A stretch of 64,000 nucleotides of DNA from UBA2330 sp049293015 (GCA_049293015.1 JBATSB010000171.1:18347-82346), one strand, 5' to 3'; positions 54,064 to 63,330 are shown, counted from the stretch's first letter. Numbers and translations: made by a program. The notes: generated by a model from the letters alone, not told the origin.

Positions 54064-55242
54064 TTAATTCTTTACGATTCTGTAAATCTTATCATCACCG
54101 TTTCTCACATCCCCTCTTCCGTCTTTATTGCTGGAAGAAAAATATATTGACCCGTCCGGACCCTGAGCTACGTCCCTTATTCTTCCAATCTTACTAAAAT
54201 CAATTCCTTTTATTTTTTCAAAAGATTTAATTTTTGATGGATCACTTTTTTCAGGAATGACCCTGTATATTGCATTTCCCCTCAGACATCCAAAAAAGAA
54301 ATTGTTTTTGAATTCAGGAATGACATCAGATTCATAGAACATTCCTGATGCAGGTGCAACTGCAGGCGTGAATATCAGCAACGGAGAGATCATTCCATCT
54401 TCGCTTTCTTCATGTGAGACTACCGGCCATCCGTAATTTCCGCTTTTGACAATTACATTTACTTCATCACCGCCGCCGGGTCCGTCAAAGCCCGAGGGAC
54501 CGTGTTCTGTGGAATACAAAATATTTGTTCCAGGATACCAGTCAATTCCCTGTGGATTTCTGTGTCCATAGCTCCAGACAGAATTTCCCGGATATGGATT
54601 ATCATCAGGTATGCTGCCGTCTGAATTTATTCGAAGTATTTTTCCATATAGATTTTTTACATCCTGTGCAAGTTCCCGTTCGCCTGCATCACCGGTTGTA
54701 ATATATAATTTTCCGTCAGGTCCGAATCTCAGTCTGCATCCGGCATGATATCTTTCCGCAGGAATATTGTCCATTAAAATTTTTTCATCAGTAAGTTCAT
54801 TTCCGTTGTCTTTATATCTGATGACCTTTACTTCGAGTTCGTCACCGCTGTCATAAGCATAGCTGATATATATGAACTTATTATTTTCATAATCGGGATC
54901 CAGTGTAAGACCCATCAGTCCTTCCTCGCCTCTTGATGAAACATCATCAAAAGATTTCAGCGGATTGTCCTCGAGAATTCCGTTATTTACAATCCTTAAC
55001 CTTCCATTCCTTTCGGTTACCAGCATTCTTTCAGGTGAAGTAAATACAATACTCCAAGGGACATAAAGTCCTTCAGTAAATACTTCAGCTTTGTAACTTC
55101 CTGAATTCTGAATATCCGTATTTGTTGAATCAATTTTTTGATCTACGTTTGTCTCAAGCTTATTGTCAGGCGATTTACAGGAGAGCATATTAATATTCAG
55201 AGATAAAATTATTATCAGAAGTATTGGAATATTTTTTTTCAT
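54064..55242 (-). CDS. PQQ-dependent sugar dehydrogenase-like lipoprotein (aldose sugar dehydrogenase)
   Basis: The start at 55242 (MKKNIPILLIIILSLNINMLSC) is preferred because it yields a lipobox with Cys at about residue 22 and removes an overlap with hutI; a longer start at 55272 exists. The 392-residue protein is a six-bladed propeller of the soluble glucose/aldose dehydrogenase family. Signs are VPWSIVF, GEEGLMGLTLDPDY, YHAGCRLRFGPDGKLYITTGDAGE with the catalytic-type His, and YGHRNPQGIDW. It likely oxidises sugars in the periplasm with PQQ; no PQQ synthesis genes are nearby. It follows hutI by 10 bp and is probably co-transcribed. Confidence 0.88.
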   Translation of the reverse strand: MKKNIPILLIIILSLNINMLSCKSPDNKLETNVDQKIDSTNTDIQNSGSYKAEVFTEGLYVPWSIVFTSPERMLVTERNGRLRIVNNGILEDNPLKSFDDVSSRGEEGLMGLTLDPDYENNKFIYISYAYDSGDELEVKVIRYKDNGNELTDEKILMDNIPAERYHAGCRLRFGPDGKLYITTGDAGERELAQDVKNLYGKILRINSDGSIPDDNPYPGNSVWSYGHRNPQGIDWYPGTNILYSTEHGPSGFDGPGGGDEVNVIVKSGNYGWPVVSHEESEDGMISPLLIFTPAVAPASGMFYESDVIPEFKNNFFFGCLRGNAIYRVIPEKSDPSKIKSFEKIKGIDFSKIGRIRDVAQGPDGSIYFSSSNKDGRGDVRNGDDKIYRIVKN

Positions 55243-55252
55243 GATTAGATTA

Positions 55253-56536
55253 TTAAGTTTTTCCAAATACAAATTTACCTTTCTTAATTACAGTCTCAAG
55301 ATTATTTACACCGAAGTTATAGACAAGATATTTATATGAAGGCATATCAAAGATCAGCAGATCTGCTTGTTTGCCCGACTCAATACTGCCGATGGTTTTT
55401 TCCATATTAATTGCGAAAGCCGCATTGATTGTGACTGCATTGAGAATTTCTTCGGCGTTCATCTTCAGATGCATTGACGCAAGCGACATAATGATTTGCA
55501 GATTTTCAGTCATACAACTGCCCGGGTTGAAATCTGTTGCAAGTGCTACTGGGATCTTCTTTAAGATTAGCTTCCTAGCAGGTGCATAAGGTATTCCAAG
55601 AAAATAAGAAACTCCCGGAAGTATATTCGCAATTATGCTGCGGTTCTTTCTGTCTTTGTTATGTGCAGCGAGTAATTCAATATCATCTTCAGTCAATACT
55701 TCAAGATGATCTACTGATGCAGCTTTATATTTTATTGCTGTTTCTATTCCTCCTATTGAATTAAACTGGTCAGTGTGTAATTTTGGAATCAATCCATACC
55801 GCTCACCAAATGAGAATATCTGATCTGCTTCTTCTTTTGTAAAATAATTTTCTTCTACAAACACATCAATAAAAGTTGCAAGTTTTTCTTTTGAAATTAT
55901 TGAAATGAAATTGTGACAGATCTCATAAATATAATCCGCCTTCTTTTTATCAGGATGGACAGCATGCGCTCCGAGGAAAGTTGAGACAATGTCCATTCCA
56001 TATTTATTATCTTCATTCAGATCTTTCATGACTTCGAGCATCTTCAGTTCATTCCCAAGATCAAGCCCGTAGCCGGATTTACCTTCGATTGTAGTAGTTC
56101 CGTACTCAATAAATTTAGCGAGTCTTTTTTCTGAAATTTCTTTTAACTCTTTTTTATTTGTATTTCTCACAGCCTTTACAGTCGATAATATTCCTCCTCC
56201 TGCTTTTGCAATTTCCTGATAGGATTTTCCTGCCTGTCTCATTTCATATTCATTTTCTCTTGACCCTGCAAATACAAAATGCGTATGTGAGTCAATGAAT
56301 CCGGGTGTAATTACCTTATTTCTTCCGTCTATTATTTCATACTTTTTTGCAGTGTTACCTGCTAAAAATTTTTTTAGCTCTGCATTACTTCCGATAAATG
56401 CAAACTTCCCTTTCTCTATAAAAATATTTCCGTTTTTAACAAGACCAATGTCAGACTGCTTTTTACCTGACTTTGGAAGTTTACCTATATTTCGGCAAGT
56501 CACGATCTGCGTAATATCTTTTATAAGTATATTCAT
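55253..56536 (-). CDS. hutI: Imidazolonepropionase
   Basis: The 427-residue amidohydrolase opens imidazolone-5-propanoate to formiminoglutamate, step three of histidine degradation. Visible are the metal pair PGFIDSHTHFVFAGSRENEYEMR, IEGKSGYGL, FLGAHAVHPD, LHTDQFNSIGG, and VALATDFNPGSC with the late metal Asp. Length is typical (405-430). The rest of the hut pathway is not adjacent. It is upstream of the sugar dehydrogenase gene (10 bp gap) and just downstream of the terminator for the ABC ATPase. Confidence 0.95.
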   Translation of the reverse strand: MNILIKDITQIVTCRNIGKLPKSGKKQSDIGLVKNGNIFIEKGKFAFIGSNAELKKFLAGNTAKKYEIIDGRNKVITPGFIDSHTHFVFAGSRENEYEMRQAGKSYQEIAKAGGGILSTVKAVRNTNKKELKEISEKRLAKFIEYGTTTIEGKSGYGLDLGNELKMLEVMKDLNEDNKYGMDIVSTFLGAHAVHPDKKKADYIYEICHNFISIISKEKLATFIDVFVEENYFTKEEADQIFSFGERYGLIPKLHTDQFNSIGGIETAIKYKAASVDHLEVLTEDDIELLAAHNKDRKNRSIIANILPGVSYFLGIPYAPARKLILKKIPVALATDFNPGSCMTENLQIIMSLASMHLKMNAEEILNAVTINAAFAINMEKTIGSIESGKQADLLIFDMPSYKYLVYNFGVNNLETVIKKGKFVFGKT

Positions 56537-56539
56537 ATT

Positions 56540-56585
56540 TTAAAAAAAGAAAACCCTAAATTTATTTTAAATAAAATTCAGGGTT
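56540..56585 (-). terminator. Terminator after the oligopeptide ABC ATPase
   Basis: AACCCT at 56552 and AGGGTT at 56585 bracket a nearly perfect 34-nt palindrome with A/T pairs inside. On the minus strand it runs into TTCTTTTTTTAAAATA. It ends the ABC ATPase transcript before hutI starts. Confidence 0.8.
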
Positions 56586-56606
56586 GTAAAAAAATTATTT
56601 ATAAAA

Positions 56607-57617
56607 CTAAACTGCCGGAACCTGCAGCATTTCTTTGAATTTATCAATCTCGCTGACTCTCCAGCACGCAGAAAAATGTCCTTTTTCTATCTCAACCTGC
56701 GGCGGCTCTTCGTTCCAGCATTTCTCAATTGCAAATGTACATCTTGTACAGAAATGACAACCCTTTGGATAATTTGTCGGTGCAGGTACACTGCCTTCAA
56801 TGGTTGCAAGTTTTCCATGTCCAGAACCTGTTAACTTTGGAATTGAATTCAAAAGTCCGATTGTATAAGGATGCTTGCTGTTGTAAAATATCTGATCTGC
56901 TGTTCCAAATTCAGCGACTTTAGAAGCATACATAACTGAAACCTTATCGGAAACTTCTGCTATCACGCCAAGATCATGAGTAATTATTATAACACCCATC
57001 CCGAGATCCGTCTGAAGTTTTTTTATCAGCTCAAGTATTTGCGCCTGCACAGTAACGTCAAGAGCAGTAGTCGGTTCGTCAGCTATCAGAATTTCAGGAT
57101 TGCAGGAAAGTGCCATAGCTATCATTATCCTCTGTCTCATTCCGCCGGAAAGCTGATGAGGATATTCATTATACCTCTGTTCAGGTGCTGGAATGCCAAC
57201 GAGATTCAGCATCTCGATCGCTTTTTCCTTAGCCTGTTCTTTTGATAAATTCTGATGCAGTATAACAGCTTCTTCGATCTGATCTCCGCATGTGAAGACC
57301 GGATTCAATGAAGTCATAGGTTCCTGAAAAATCATTCCAATATCATTTCCTCTAAGACCCTGCATTTCTTTTTCGGAAAAATTCAGAACATTCTTTCCTT
57401 TAAAATAAATTTCACCGCCGGCAATTTTTCCGGGCGGCTCAGGAATAAGTCTCATTATTGATAATGCCGTAACGCTTTTTCCGCATCCGGATTCACCTAC
57501 GATACCAAGTGTTTCACCTTTTTCCAGTGAAAAGCTGACATCATCAACGGCTTTTGCCACACCGTCATCTGTATAGAAATAAGTTTTTAGATTTTTAACT
57601 TCGAGAAGTTTTGACAT
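56607..57617 (-). CDS. Oligopeptide/dipeptide ABC transporter ATP-binding protein (OppD/DppD type)
   Basis: The 336-residue ATPase has Walker A GESGCGKS at about 38-45, Q-loop MIFQEPMTSLNP, signature LSGGMRQR, Walker B ILIADEPT and the H-loop ITHDLG. Its C-terminal extension, with YTIGLLNSIPKL and the CHFCTRC-to-C motif (four Cys, likely an iron-sulfur or structural site), is typical of OppD/DppD. It would energise peptide import with permeases and OppF that are not in this window. It stands alone, so the rest of the transporter is elsewhere. Confidence 0.93.
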   Translation of the reverse strand: MSKLLEVKNLKTYFYTDDGVAKAVDDVSFSLEKGETLGIVGESGCGKSVTALSIMRLIPEPPGKIAGGEIYFKGKNVLNFSEKEMQGLRGNDIGMIFQEPMTSLNPVFTCGDQIEEAVILHQNLSKEQAKEKAIEMLNLVGIPAPEQRYNEYPHQLSGGMRQRIMIAMALSCNPEILIADEPTTALDVTVQAQILELIKKLQTDLGMGVIIITHDLGVIAEVSDKVSVMYASKVAEFGTADQIFYNSKHPYTIGLLNSIPKLTGSGHGKLATIEGSVPAPTNYPKGCHFCTRCTFAIEKCWNEEPPQVEIEKGHFSACWRVSEIDKFKEMLQVPAV

Positions 57618-57980
57618 TAATTAACTCCATATTTAATGTTTTCAAGTTACTTTAAATATGGAATTGTTTCAAGTAATTTATTAAAATCACTTTAGGAAAG
57701 TTAATAGTTAGTAGTTAATAATTTTTATAAATGATTTGTAGTTTGTCTTTAAATTCTGCTAGCTAGTTAACTTGTAGTTACTAACCACCAAATATTAACT
57801 ACTAACTATTAACTACTAACTATAGATTAAATAATCTGCCTAATTTACTTTAAAACTATTATAAATTAAGTTAAGTTTGTCATAGGAAATTTCTCCTTAT
57901 TAAATAAATTCATTAAGATCAAAAAAGGCAGATTTAAATTATTTCTGATTTTTATACTCAGCATCGTTTCATTTTTCTAT
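57618..57980. other. Intergenic region between divergent ABC ATPase and YdcF-like genes
   Basis: This gap holds the inverted repeat at 57700-57813. Its last 110 bp (from 57870) are open in frame with the next gene and seem to encode an extra membrane helix without an ATG, GTG or TTG start. Confidence 0.5.
57700..57813. repeat. 20-bp perfect inverted repeat
   Basis: GTTAATAGTTAGTAGTTAAT at 57700-57719 is the reverse complement of 57794-57813, and the right copy continues with another partial repeat (ACTACTAACTATAG). The pattern TTAGTAGTTAATA is self-similar. Such low-complexity inverted repeats are frequent between genes in AT-rich genomes. Confidence 0.7.
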
Positions 57981-58889
57981 TTGTATTTTCTAAGATACGA
58001 TAATCAGAATTTGGAATTGACCGGCTTTGAATATAAAACAGGCAATATACTTTCCATTATATTTTTTTTCATACTTGCATTTACCATTTTGATAAATTTA
58101 ATTGTCTGGAAAAATCCGGGGAATCTGATATTGGATTTTTTGCTGGCAATTTCTATATGCGGGATTTTATGTCTTAATTTTTCAATTTTTTATTTTCAAA
58201 AAGACCTGAGGATCATTCTATCTAGTATCTATCTTGTGATAAATCTGATATTGCTTTCCTCTATGCTGGGTGTTTTATTTTCCACTAAGAAAGACTTCAG
58301 TATTCTCAAAACAATTTTTATCTTTTTATTCATTTTTATAGGTGGGTTGTCTGTAATATTTTTTTCAATTTATAATTATCAGGATGATGAATCGAAATAT
58401 GCCGGCGGAGACATAAAAGCTGATGCCGAAGCAATTCTCGGAGCTGCCGTCTGGGGAGGCAACAGACCATCACCTGTGCTCAAAGACCGAATTGATAAAG
58501 GCTTTGAAATTTATATGAAAGGCTTTACACCAAAGATAATTATTACCGGAGGCGGCTCACCGAATGAACTCACAGAAGGCGAAGTCTCAAAAAATGTTTT
58601 GATAAAATACGGAGTACCTGAAGAAAATCTTATTCTCGAAAGTGAATCAAGCTCTACCATCGAACAAATACATTTCATCCGCGACAGCCTCTATCACAAA
58701 TTAAATTGGAAAAGAATTATCATTATTTCCGACAATTTTCATCTGAAACGAGCATCCGAAATATGTAGTTTCAATAACATGAATGCTGACTGCATCTCAT
58801 CTGACAAAGTCCTTACACCGGAAGGTTCTGCTCTTTTTTGCCTGAAGGAAAGTCTGGCATTGATAGTATTCTGGATGGTGGGAATCTAA
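57981..58889 (+). CDS. YdcF/DUF218-family membrane protein
   Basis: From the TTG at 57981 the protein has 302 residues: several hydrophobic helices to about residue 125, then a soluble DUF218 domain. AILGAAVWGGNRPSPVLKDRID, IIITGGGSPNE, LILESESSSTIEQI and IIIISDNFHLKRA match the YdcF/SanA pattern. Family members are linked to envelope or polysaccharide processes, mechanism unclear. The frame is open back to 57870 and encodes KIKKGRFKLFLIFILSIVSF just upstream, a further convincing membrane helix. So the true start is probably upstream at a rare codon (ATT at 57912 or ATA at 57882), or a frameshift hides an ATG. Confidence 0.85.
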   Translation: MYFLRYDNQNLELTGFEYKTGNILSIIFFFILAFTILINLIVWKNPGNLILDFLLAISICGILCLNFSIFYFQKDLRIILSSIYLVINLILLSSMLGVLFSTKKDFSILKTIFIFLFIFIGGLSVIFFSIYNYQDDESKYAGGDIKADAEAILGAAVWGGNRPSPVLKDRIDKGFEIYMKGFTPKIIITGGGSPNELTEGEVSKNVLIKYGVPEENLILESESSSTIEQIHFIRDSLYHKLNWKRIIIISDNFHLKRASEICSFNNMNADCISSDKVLTPEGSALFCLKESLALIVFWMVGI

Positions 58890-58891
58890 AC

Positions 58892-58915
58892 AATTACGAA
58901 TTACGAATTACGAAT
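58892..58915. repeat. Heptamer repeat AATTACG x3
   Basis: Three perfect AATTACG units plus AAT follow directly after the YdcF-like stop. Similar tracts are common in AT-rich bacterial intergenic DNA. Confidence 0.7.
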
Positions 58916-59062
58916 ATTTTAATATATAATACATTTTTAAATATCCTACTTTAAAAATTTCAAAAAATATTTTCAATTAATTGAATGAAATAAAAAGAAA
59001 AATGGCTTGAAAAACAAAAATGAAAAGTATAATTTTATACTGAGTCTAATTAATATTATACT

Positions 59063-59596
59063 ATGAAAAAATCAACTAAGTCATCCGATACAGCTTTCAC
59101 AGAAGATTTATCTGCCGAAAAGGGTAAAGTTTCGGAGACTAATGCAAACAATAATTATTTAACATCTTTTGTATATGAAGGCTATAGAATTTTCACTCTC
59201 AACAAGGAAAAGCCTGAAAGCAAAATGACTCCATTTGAAAAAATGGATCTGTCCCGAAAGGGTATCAGTAAAAATGAGCTCATAAGTTTAAAATCAAAAT
59301 CCGGCTTAGACTACAGCCGACTTGCGACAGCATTGTCAGTTACAAGAGCTACACTTATAAATAAGAAAGGTTCTGAGAAATTCAGCCCTACCTTAAGCGA
59401 AAAAATTATCGATCTTGCTAATATATATTCTTATGGCTATGAAGTATTTGAAGACATTCAAAAGTTTAATAAATGGATGGATAATCCAAATACTGCTCTG
59501 GGAGGAGTAAAACCTATTGAAGTAATTGATAATCAGTTTGGACGTGAAGAAGTAAAACATATTATAGGACGGATCGATCATGGAGTTTATTCTTAA
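59063..59596 (+). CDS. Antitoxin of an Xre-RES toxin-antitoxin pair (MbcA/ParS/Xre, DUF2384)
   Basis: The 177-residue protein has an extended N-terminus, then a helix-turn-helix region (FEKMDLSRKGISKNELISLK, LDYSRLATALSVTRATLINK) and a C-terminal toxin-binding part with FNKWMDNPNTALGGVKPIEVID, the mark of the Xre/MbcA antitoxin family. It should bind the downstream RES toxin and repress its own promoter. The N-terminal 45 residues (Ser/Lys/Asn-rich) are not part of the usual domain and may be disordered. It is 46 bp upstream of the toxin gene. Confidence 0.9.
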   Translation: MKKSTKSSDTAFTEDLSAEKGKVSETNANNNYLTSFVYEGYRIFTLNKEKPESKMTPFEKMDLSRKGISKNELISLKSKSGLDYSRLATALSVTRATLINKKGSEKFSPTLSEKIIDLANIYSYGYEVFEDIQKFNKWMDNPNTALGGVKPIEVIDNQFGREEVKHIIGRIDHGVYS

Positions 59597-59642
59597 TTGA
59601 AAATTAAAAATTAGGAATTAAGAATTTTGATATTCTATTAGT

Positions 59643-60104
59643 ATGTTGGTTTACAGAATTTCTAAAACGAAATATGCAAATGATCTTTCCGGTGAAGGAT
59701 CAAGATTAAATGGTGGACGATGGAACCACATTTCTATCCCGTGTGTGTATACTTCTGAAAGTATTGCACTTGCTGTTCTAGAGTTTACTGTAAATGTAGA
59801 TATAAATTTTTTACCTGATTCACTTTCTATTGTAACAGTTCAGATTCCTGATAAAGATGTTATGGAATTTGATATAAAAGACTTACCTGATAACTGGAGA
59901 GAAATTCCTTCACCAATAGAAACTAAAGATTTTGGAACAGCATTTTTAAAAAGTTTATCTTCACCTGTTATAAAGATTCCGTCTGTAGTAATTCCTGATG
60001 AGCATAACTATATTCTTAATCCACTGCATAAGGAAAGTAAAAACTTTAAAGTAATTAGTGTTAAGAATTTTGAATATGATAAAAGGATCAGATTTTCTAA
60101 ATAG
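59643..60104 (+). CDS. RES-domain toxin
   Basis: The 153-residue protein is a compact RES domain. MLVYRISKTKYANDLSGEGS, LNGGRWNHISIPCVYTSESIALAVLE and the C-terminal NYILNPLHKESKNFKV match family signatures, with the Arg, Tyr, Glu (in AVLEF) and Asn positions all present. RES toxins degrade NAD+ (known for MbcT and others). It follows its cognate Xre-type antitoxin and looks intact. Confidence 0.92.
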   Translation: MLVYRISKTKYANDLSGEGSRLNGGRWNHISIPCVYTSESIALAVLEFTVNVDINFLPDSLSIVTVQIPDKDVMEFDIKDLPDNWREIPSPIETKDFGTAFLKSLSSPVIKIPSVVIPDEHNYILNPLHKESKNFKVISVKNFEYDKRIRFSK

Positions 60105-60234
60105 AATTGAAATAATATTTAATTTCTAGCAATCTAAAGTTTTAAATTAAGATACAAAATGATCATATAGAGAAATTTAGACCGAACTTTCTTTGAACAC
60201 AATTTTAAGAATTTATAAAATAAACACTTAACAT

Positions 60235-61227
60235 TTGAAATTAATATTAACAGTAATACTTCTCCTGACTGCCATTCAGTCTTACGGGCAAGACAACGAA
60301 CTAAAACCTTTAGATCTGATGCTAACCAATTACGACTATCCTTACAAAGTAAATTATCTGAATATAAATACACAGCAGCAGGATCTTGTAATGGGCTATA
60401 TGGATGTAATGCCGAATGTTTCAAACGGAAAAACGATCATGCTTCTTCACGGAAAAAATTTTAACGGAGCTTACTGGAAGACTACGATTGAAGCTCTGAA
60501 CAATGCCGGTTATAGAGTAATCGTTCCTGATCAGATTGGTTTTGGAAAATCTTCCAAACCTGAAAATTATCAGTTTACATTTCAGCAGCTTGCCAAAAAT
60601 ACCAAATTAATTCTTGACACACTTGGCATTGAAAAAACATTTGTTCTTGGACATTCGATGGGTGGAATGCTTGCTACCAGATTTGCACTTATGTATCCTG
60701 AGACAACTGAAAAACTGATACTTGAAAACCCGATCGGTCTTGAAGACTGGAAAACTGTTGTCCCGTATCAGACCATAGACTGGTGGTATCAGTCAGAATT
60801 GAAAAGTTCGTATGATAAGATCAAATCTTATCAGCTTGCAAATTATTATGACAATAAATGGAAGGATGAATATGATGAATGGGTAAATTTACTTGCGGGC
60901 TGGACATTAGATCCTCAATATAAAAGGATCGCCTGGAATGCTGCATTGACGTATGATATGATCTTCACTCAGCCTGTGATATATGAATTCAAAGATCTGA
61001 CGTGCCCGGTTCTTTTGATAATCGGAACCCGTGACAGGACAGCATTAGGAAAACCATTGGTATCAGAAGATATAAGTAAAACCATGGGACTTTATGATCA
61101 GTTAGGAAAATCCACACAAAAGCTGATCCCAAATTGTGAATTAGTTGAAATTCAGGACATCGGACATATGCCTCATATAGAAAGTTTTGATTCATTTATT
61201 GAGCCTTTATTGACTTTCTTGAATTAA
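60235..61227 (+). CDS. Exported alpha/beta hydrolase
   Basis: The protein of 330 residues starts at TTG (the only start that gives the signal peptide MKLILTVILLLTAIQSYGQ). The fold is clear: MLLHGKNFNGAYW oxyanion region, VPDQIGFGKS, nucleophile Ser in GHSMGG near residue 142, acid Asp in GTRDR near 261, and His in DIGHMPHIE near 307. It is probably a periplasmic or secreted esterase-like enzyme of epoxide hydrolase/haloperoxidase type. The substrate is unknown and there is no operon partner. Confidence 0.9.
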   Translation: MKLILTVILLLTAIQSYGQDNELKPLDLMLTNYDYPYKVNYLNINTQQQDLVMGYMDVMPNVSNGKTIMLLHGKNFNGAYWKTTIEALNNAGYRVIVPDQIGFGKSSKPENYQFTFQQLAKNTKLILDTLGIEKTFVLGHSMGGMLATRFALMYPETTEKLILENPIGLEDWKTVVPYQTIDWWYQSELKSSYDKIKSYQLANYYDNKWKDEYDEWVNLLAGWTLDPQYKRIAWNAALTYDMIFTQPVIYEFKDLTCPVLLIIGTRDRTALGKPLVSEDISKTMGLYDQLGKSTQKLIPNCELVEIQDIGHMPHIESFDSFIEPLLTFLN

Positions 61228-61471
61228 TTTCTTTTTTAAATGTCAGATTCATTGTAATACATTTATGAATTCACTGGTGAAAATATTTTAACTAATTTAA
61301 AAAAATACAGAAATTAAATTTTTCCCTATAATTTTTCAAAATTCATATTATAAATCTATGGGCAATAGTTAATGCATAAATTACCATAAAGATTGCAGCA
61401 AATATGTGAGAACCAAAAGGGACAGTTTATTTGAGAAATAATCAGAATTCAGACATAGAAGAAACATACAA

Positions 61472-61840
61472 ATGAAAAAGCAGATTTTAATCATTACAAC
61501 AACTCTGATATTATTAATCGGAAGTTATATTGTATTGAGAAATCTTCCATTGATAATAAGTAGAAGCTCTGACATAAAATTAGGAAATGATATAATCAAA
61601 AATATTGAAAATTATCAAAAGACAAACGGACTCCCTGATAACACTGATTGGGAAACTCTAAGGAATTTTGGATTTCGAGAAAATCTTGATTTTTTTGAGC
61701 CTGTGTACAACCGAATAAATAAAGATACTTTCGAATTGATTTTTGCAGAAGGGTTTGATGGACCTTATTTGTTATGGAATTCAAAAGAAAGGATTTGGAA
61801 AAAAGGTTTTCAAACTTCACCCCAAAATATTGGGAATTAG
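61472..61840 (+). CDS. Small membrane-anchored protein of unknown function
   Basis: The 122-residue protein has one N-terminal hydrophobic segment (MKKQILIITTTLILLIGSYIVL). The remainder contains IIKNIENYQKTNGLPDNTDW, PVYNRINKDTFELIFAEGFDGPYLLWNSKERIWK. The IENYxxxxGxLPDxxxW and FELxFxxGFDGPYL motifs look like those of small anchored hypothetical proteins I have seen in Bacteroidota, possibly with pseudopilin-like organisation. The DUF4256 gene starts 41 bp downstream. Function unknown. Confidence 0.65.
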   Translation: MKKQILIITTTLILLIGSYIVLRNLPLIISRSSDIKLGNDIIKNIENYQKTNGLPDNTDWETLRNFGFRENLDFFEPVYNRINKDTFELIFAEGFDGPYLLWNSKERIWKKGFQTSPQNIGN

Positions 61841-61881
61841 AAAAATGCTATAAATTATAATAATCTAAGAATTTATAAATT

Positions 61882-62451
61882 ATGTCAAAAAAAATTAAAA
61901 ATGAGTTATCACCTATTCAAATTGATGAGTTACTCAAAATCTTTAAAGACCGTTTTGAAAAAAACATGAACCGACACAAAGGAATTGAGTGGAGCAAAGT
62001 ACAAAAGAAACTTGAAGCTAATTCTGAAAAACTTTGGTCACTCAATGAAATGGAAATAACCGGCGGTGAGCCTGATGTTGTAGGTTTTGATAAAAAGTCG
62101 GGAGAATATATTTTCTATGACTGCTCTGCGGAAAGTCCTTCAGGTAGAAGAAGTTTTTGTTATGATAACGAAGCACTGGAATCAAGAAAAAAATTCAAAC
62201 CAAAAAATAGTGCTGAATGTATGGCGGCTGAGATGGGGATTGAACTTTTAACAGAAGAGCAATACATGAATTTACAGAAGTTAGGAAATTTCGATACAAA
62301 AACTTCAAGCTGGCTGAAGTCTCCGTCTGAAGTCAGAAAACTTGGCGGTGCTATATTTGGTGATTACCGTTTCGGACGGGTTTTCATTTATCATAATGGT
62401 GCGGAATCTTACTATGGTGGCAGAGCGTTTCGGGGAAGTTTAAGGGTTTGA
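61882..62451 (+). CDS. DUF4256 domain-containing protein
   Basis: The 189-residue protein matches DUF4256 along its length. Visible features are LLKIFKDRFEKNMNRHKGIEW, LWSLNEMEITGGEPDVVG, DCSAESPSGRRSFCYDNEALESR, AAEMGIELLTEEQY and a Gly/Tyr/Arg-rich end (GDYRFGRVFIYHNGAESYYGGRAFRG split by short gaps). The family has no known function. It has no signal peptide and is likely cytosolic. Confidence 0.9.
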   Translation: MSKKIKNELSPIQIDELLKIFKDRFEKNMNRHKGIEWSKVQKKLEANSEKLWSLNEMEITGGEPDVVGFDKKSGEYIFYDCSAESPSGRRSFCYDNEALESRKKFKPKNSAECMAAEMGIELLTEEQYMNLQKLGNFDTKTSSWLKSPSEVRKLGGAIFGDYRFGRVFIYHNGAESYYGGRAFRGSLRV

Positions 62452-62501
62452 TTTTTATTTAAAAATATGGGATTAATAATTTAAGAAAAAACAAACGAAT
62501 C

Positions 62502-63299
62502 ATGACATCTGATCAAGAAGAAATTAAATCTATAGTCGAACGTTTTCTGATCATAGCCGGAAATTATGACTTAGAAAAAATGAAAGAAATTATTTCTGAA
62601 AAAGCTAACATTGGCATCAGCAGACTTAATGATGGAAAATGGGAATGCTTTGTCATAACAATTGCAGAATATTTTGAAGACTGTAAATCGAGAAAGCTTC
62701 AGCCGTATTTTGAAACTGTTAGTGAATGGGAAATTGATATAAACGAAGGACAGCTTGCATTTGTAAAAGCCGATGCCATTTTACATAATTTCGGATTTCC
62801 GATTTCACGAAATGTTGATTACTTTACTTTTATCAAAGAGAACGGAAAATGGATATTCCTGAACCTTTCATTTACAATAAGTCAATTACCAGAAGAGAAA
62901 AGAAAATTTAACATCGAAACATTTGCAAGAAGTTACTCACAGGCATGGAGCGGAGTTCGACCTGAATTTGTTGCAGCATTTTTTGAAGAAGATGGTTCAC
63001 TGCAGGTGAATGACGGTGATCCTGCAATAGGCAGAGAAGAGATCGCAAATATTGCAAAAGGTTTTATGACCGATCTTCCTGACATAATAGTCCGGTATGA
63101 CAGTTTGGTGACAAAACCAAACGGCATTGAATTTCACTGGACATTAATTGCTACAAACACAGGACCGGGCGGTACCGGTAATAAAGTTGAAGTCAGCGGA
63201 TATGAGCTCTGGGAAATGGGAGAAAATAATCTTATAAAAAAATCATTAGGCAGCTTTCCATCGGAGGAGTATGAGAGGCAGATAAATTCAGAAATTTGA
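62502..63299 (+). CDS. Double NTF2-like (SnoaL/DUF4440-type) protein
   Basis: The 265-residue protein looks like two NTF2-like folds. The first (about 1-128) runs from EEIKSIVERFLIIAGNYDLEKM to WIFLNLSFTIS. The second (about 138-265) has ARSYSQAWSGVRPEFVAAFF, AIGREEIANIAKGFMTDLPDI, FHWTLIATNTGPGGTG and VSGYELWEM, a SnoaL-like steroid-isomerase-family pattern. This class often hydrolyses or isomerises small hydrophobic ligands, but no catalytic residues are assigned. A hairpin follows the stop. Confidence 0.8.
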   Translation: MTSDQEEIKSIVERFLIIAGNYDLEKMKEIISEKANIGISRLNDGKWECFVITIAEYFEDCKSRKLQPYFETVSEWEIDINEGQLAFVKADAILHNFGFPISRNVDYFTFIKENGKWIFLNLSFTISQLPEEKRKFNIETFARSYSQAWSGVRPEFVAAFFEEDGSLQVNDGDPAIGREEIANIAKGFMTDLPDIIVRYDSLVTKPNGIEFHWTLIATNTGPGGTGNKVEVSGYELWEMGENNLIKKSLGSFPSEEYERQINSEI

Positions 63300-63330
63300 A
63301 AAAAGTGATACATTTTTAAATACACTTTTT
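63300..63330. terminator. Bidirectional terminator between convergent genes
   Basis: AAAAAGTG (63300-63307) pairs with CACTTTTT (63323-63330) with a 15-nt AT-rich loop. A and T runs flank it, so it can serve both the NTF2-like gene and the RhuM-family gene. Confidence 0.75.
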
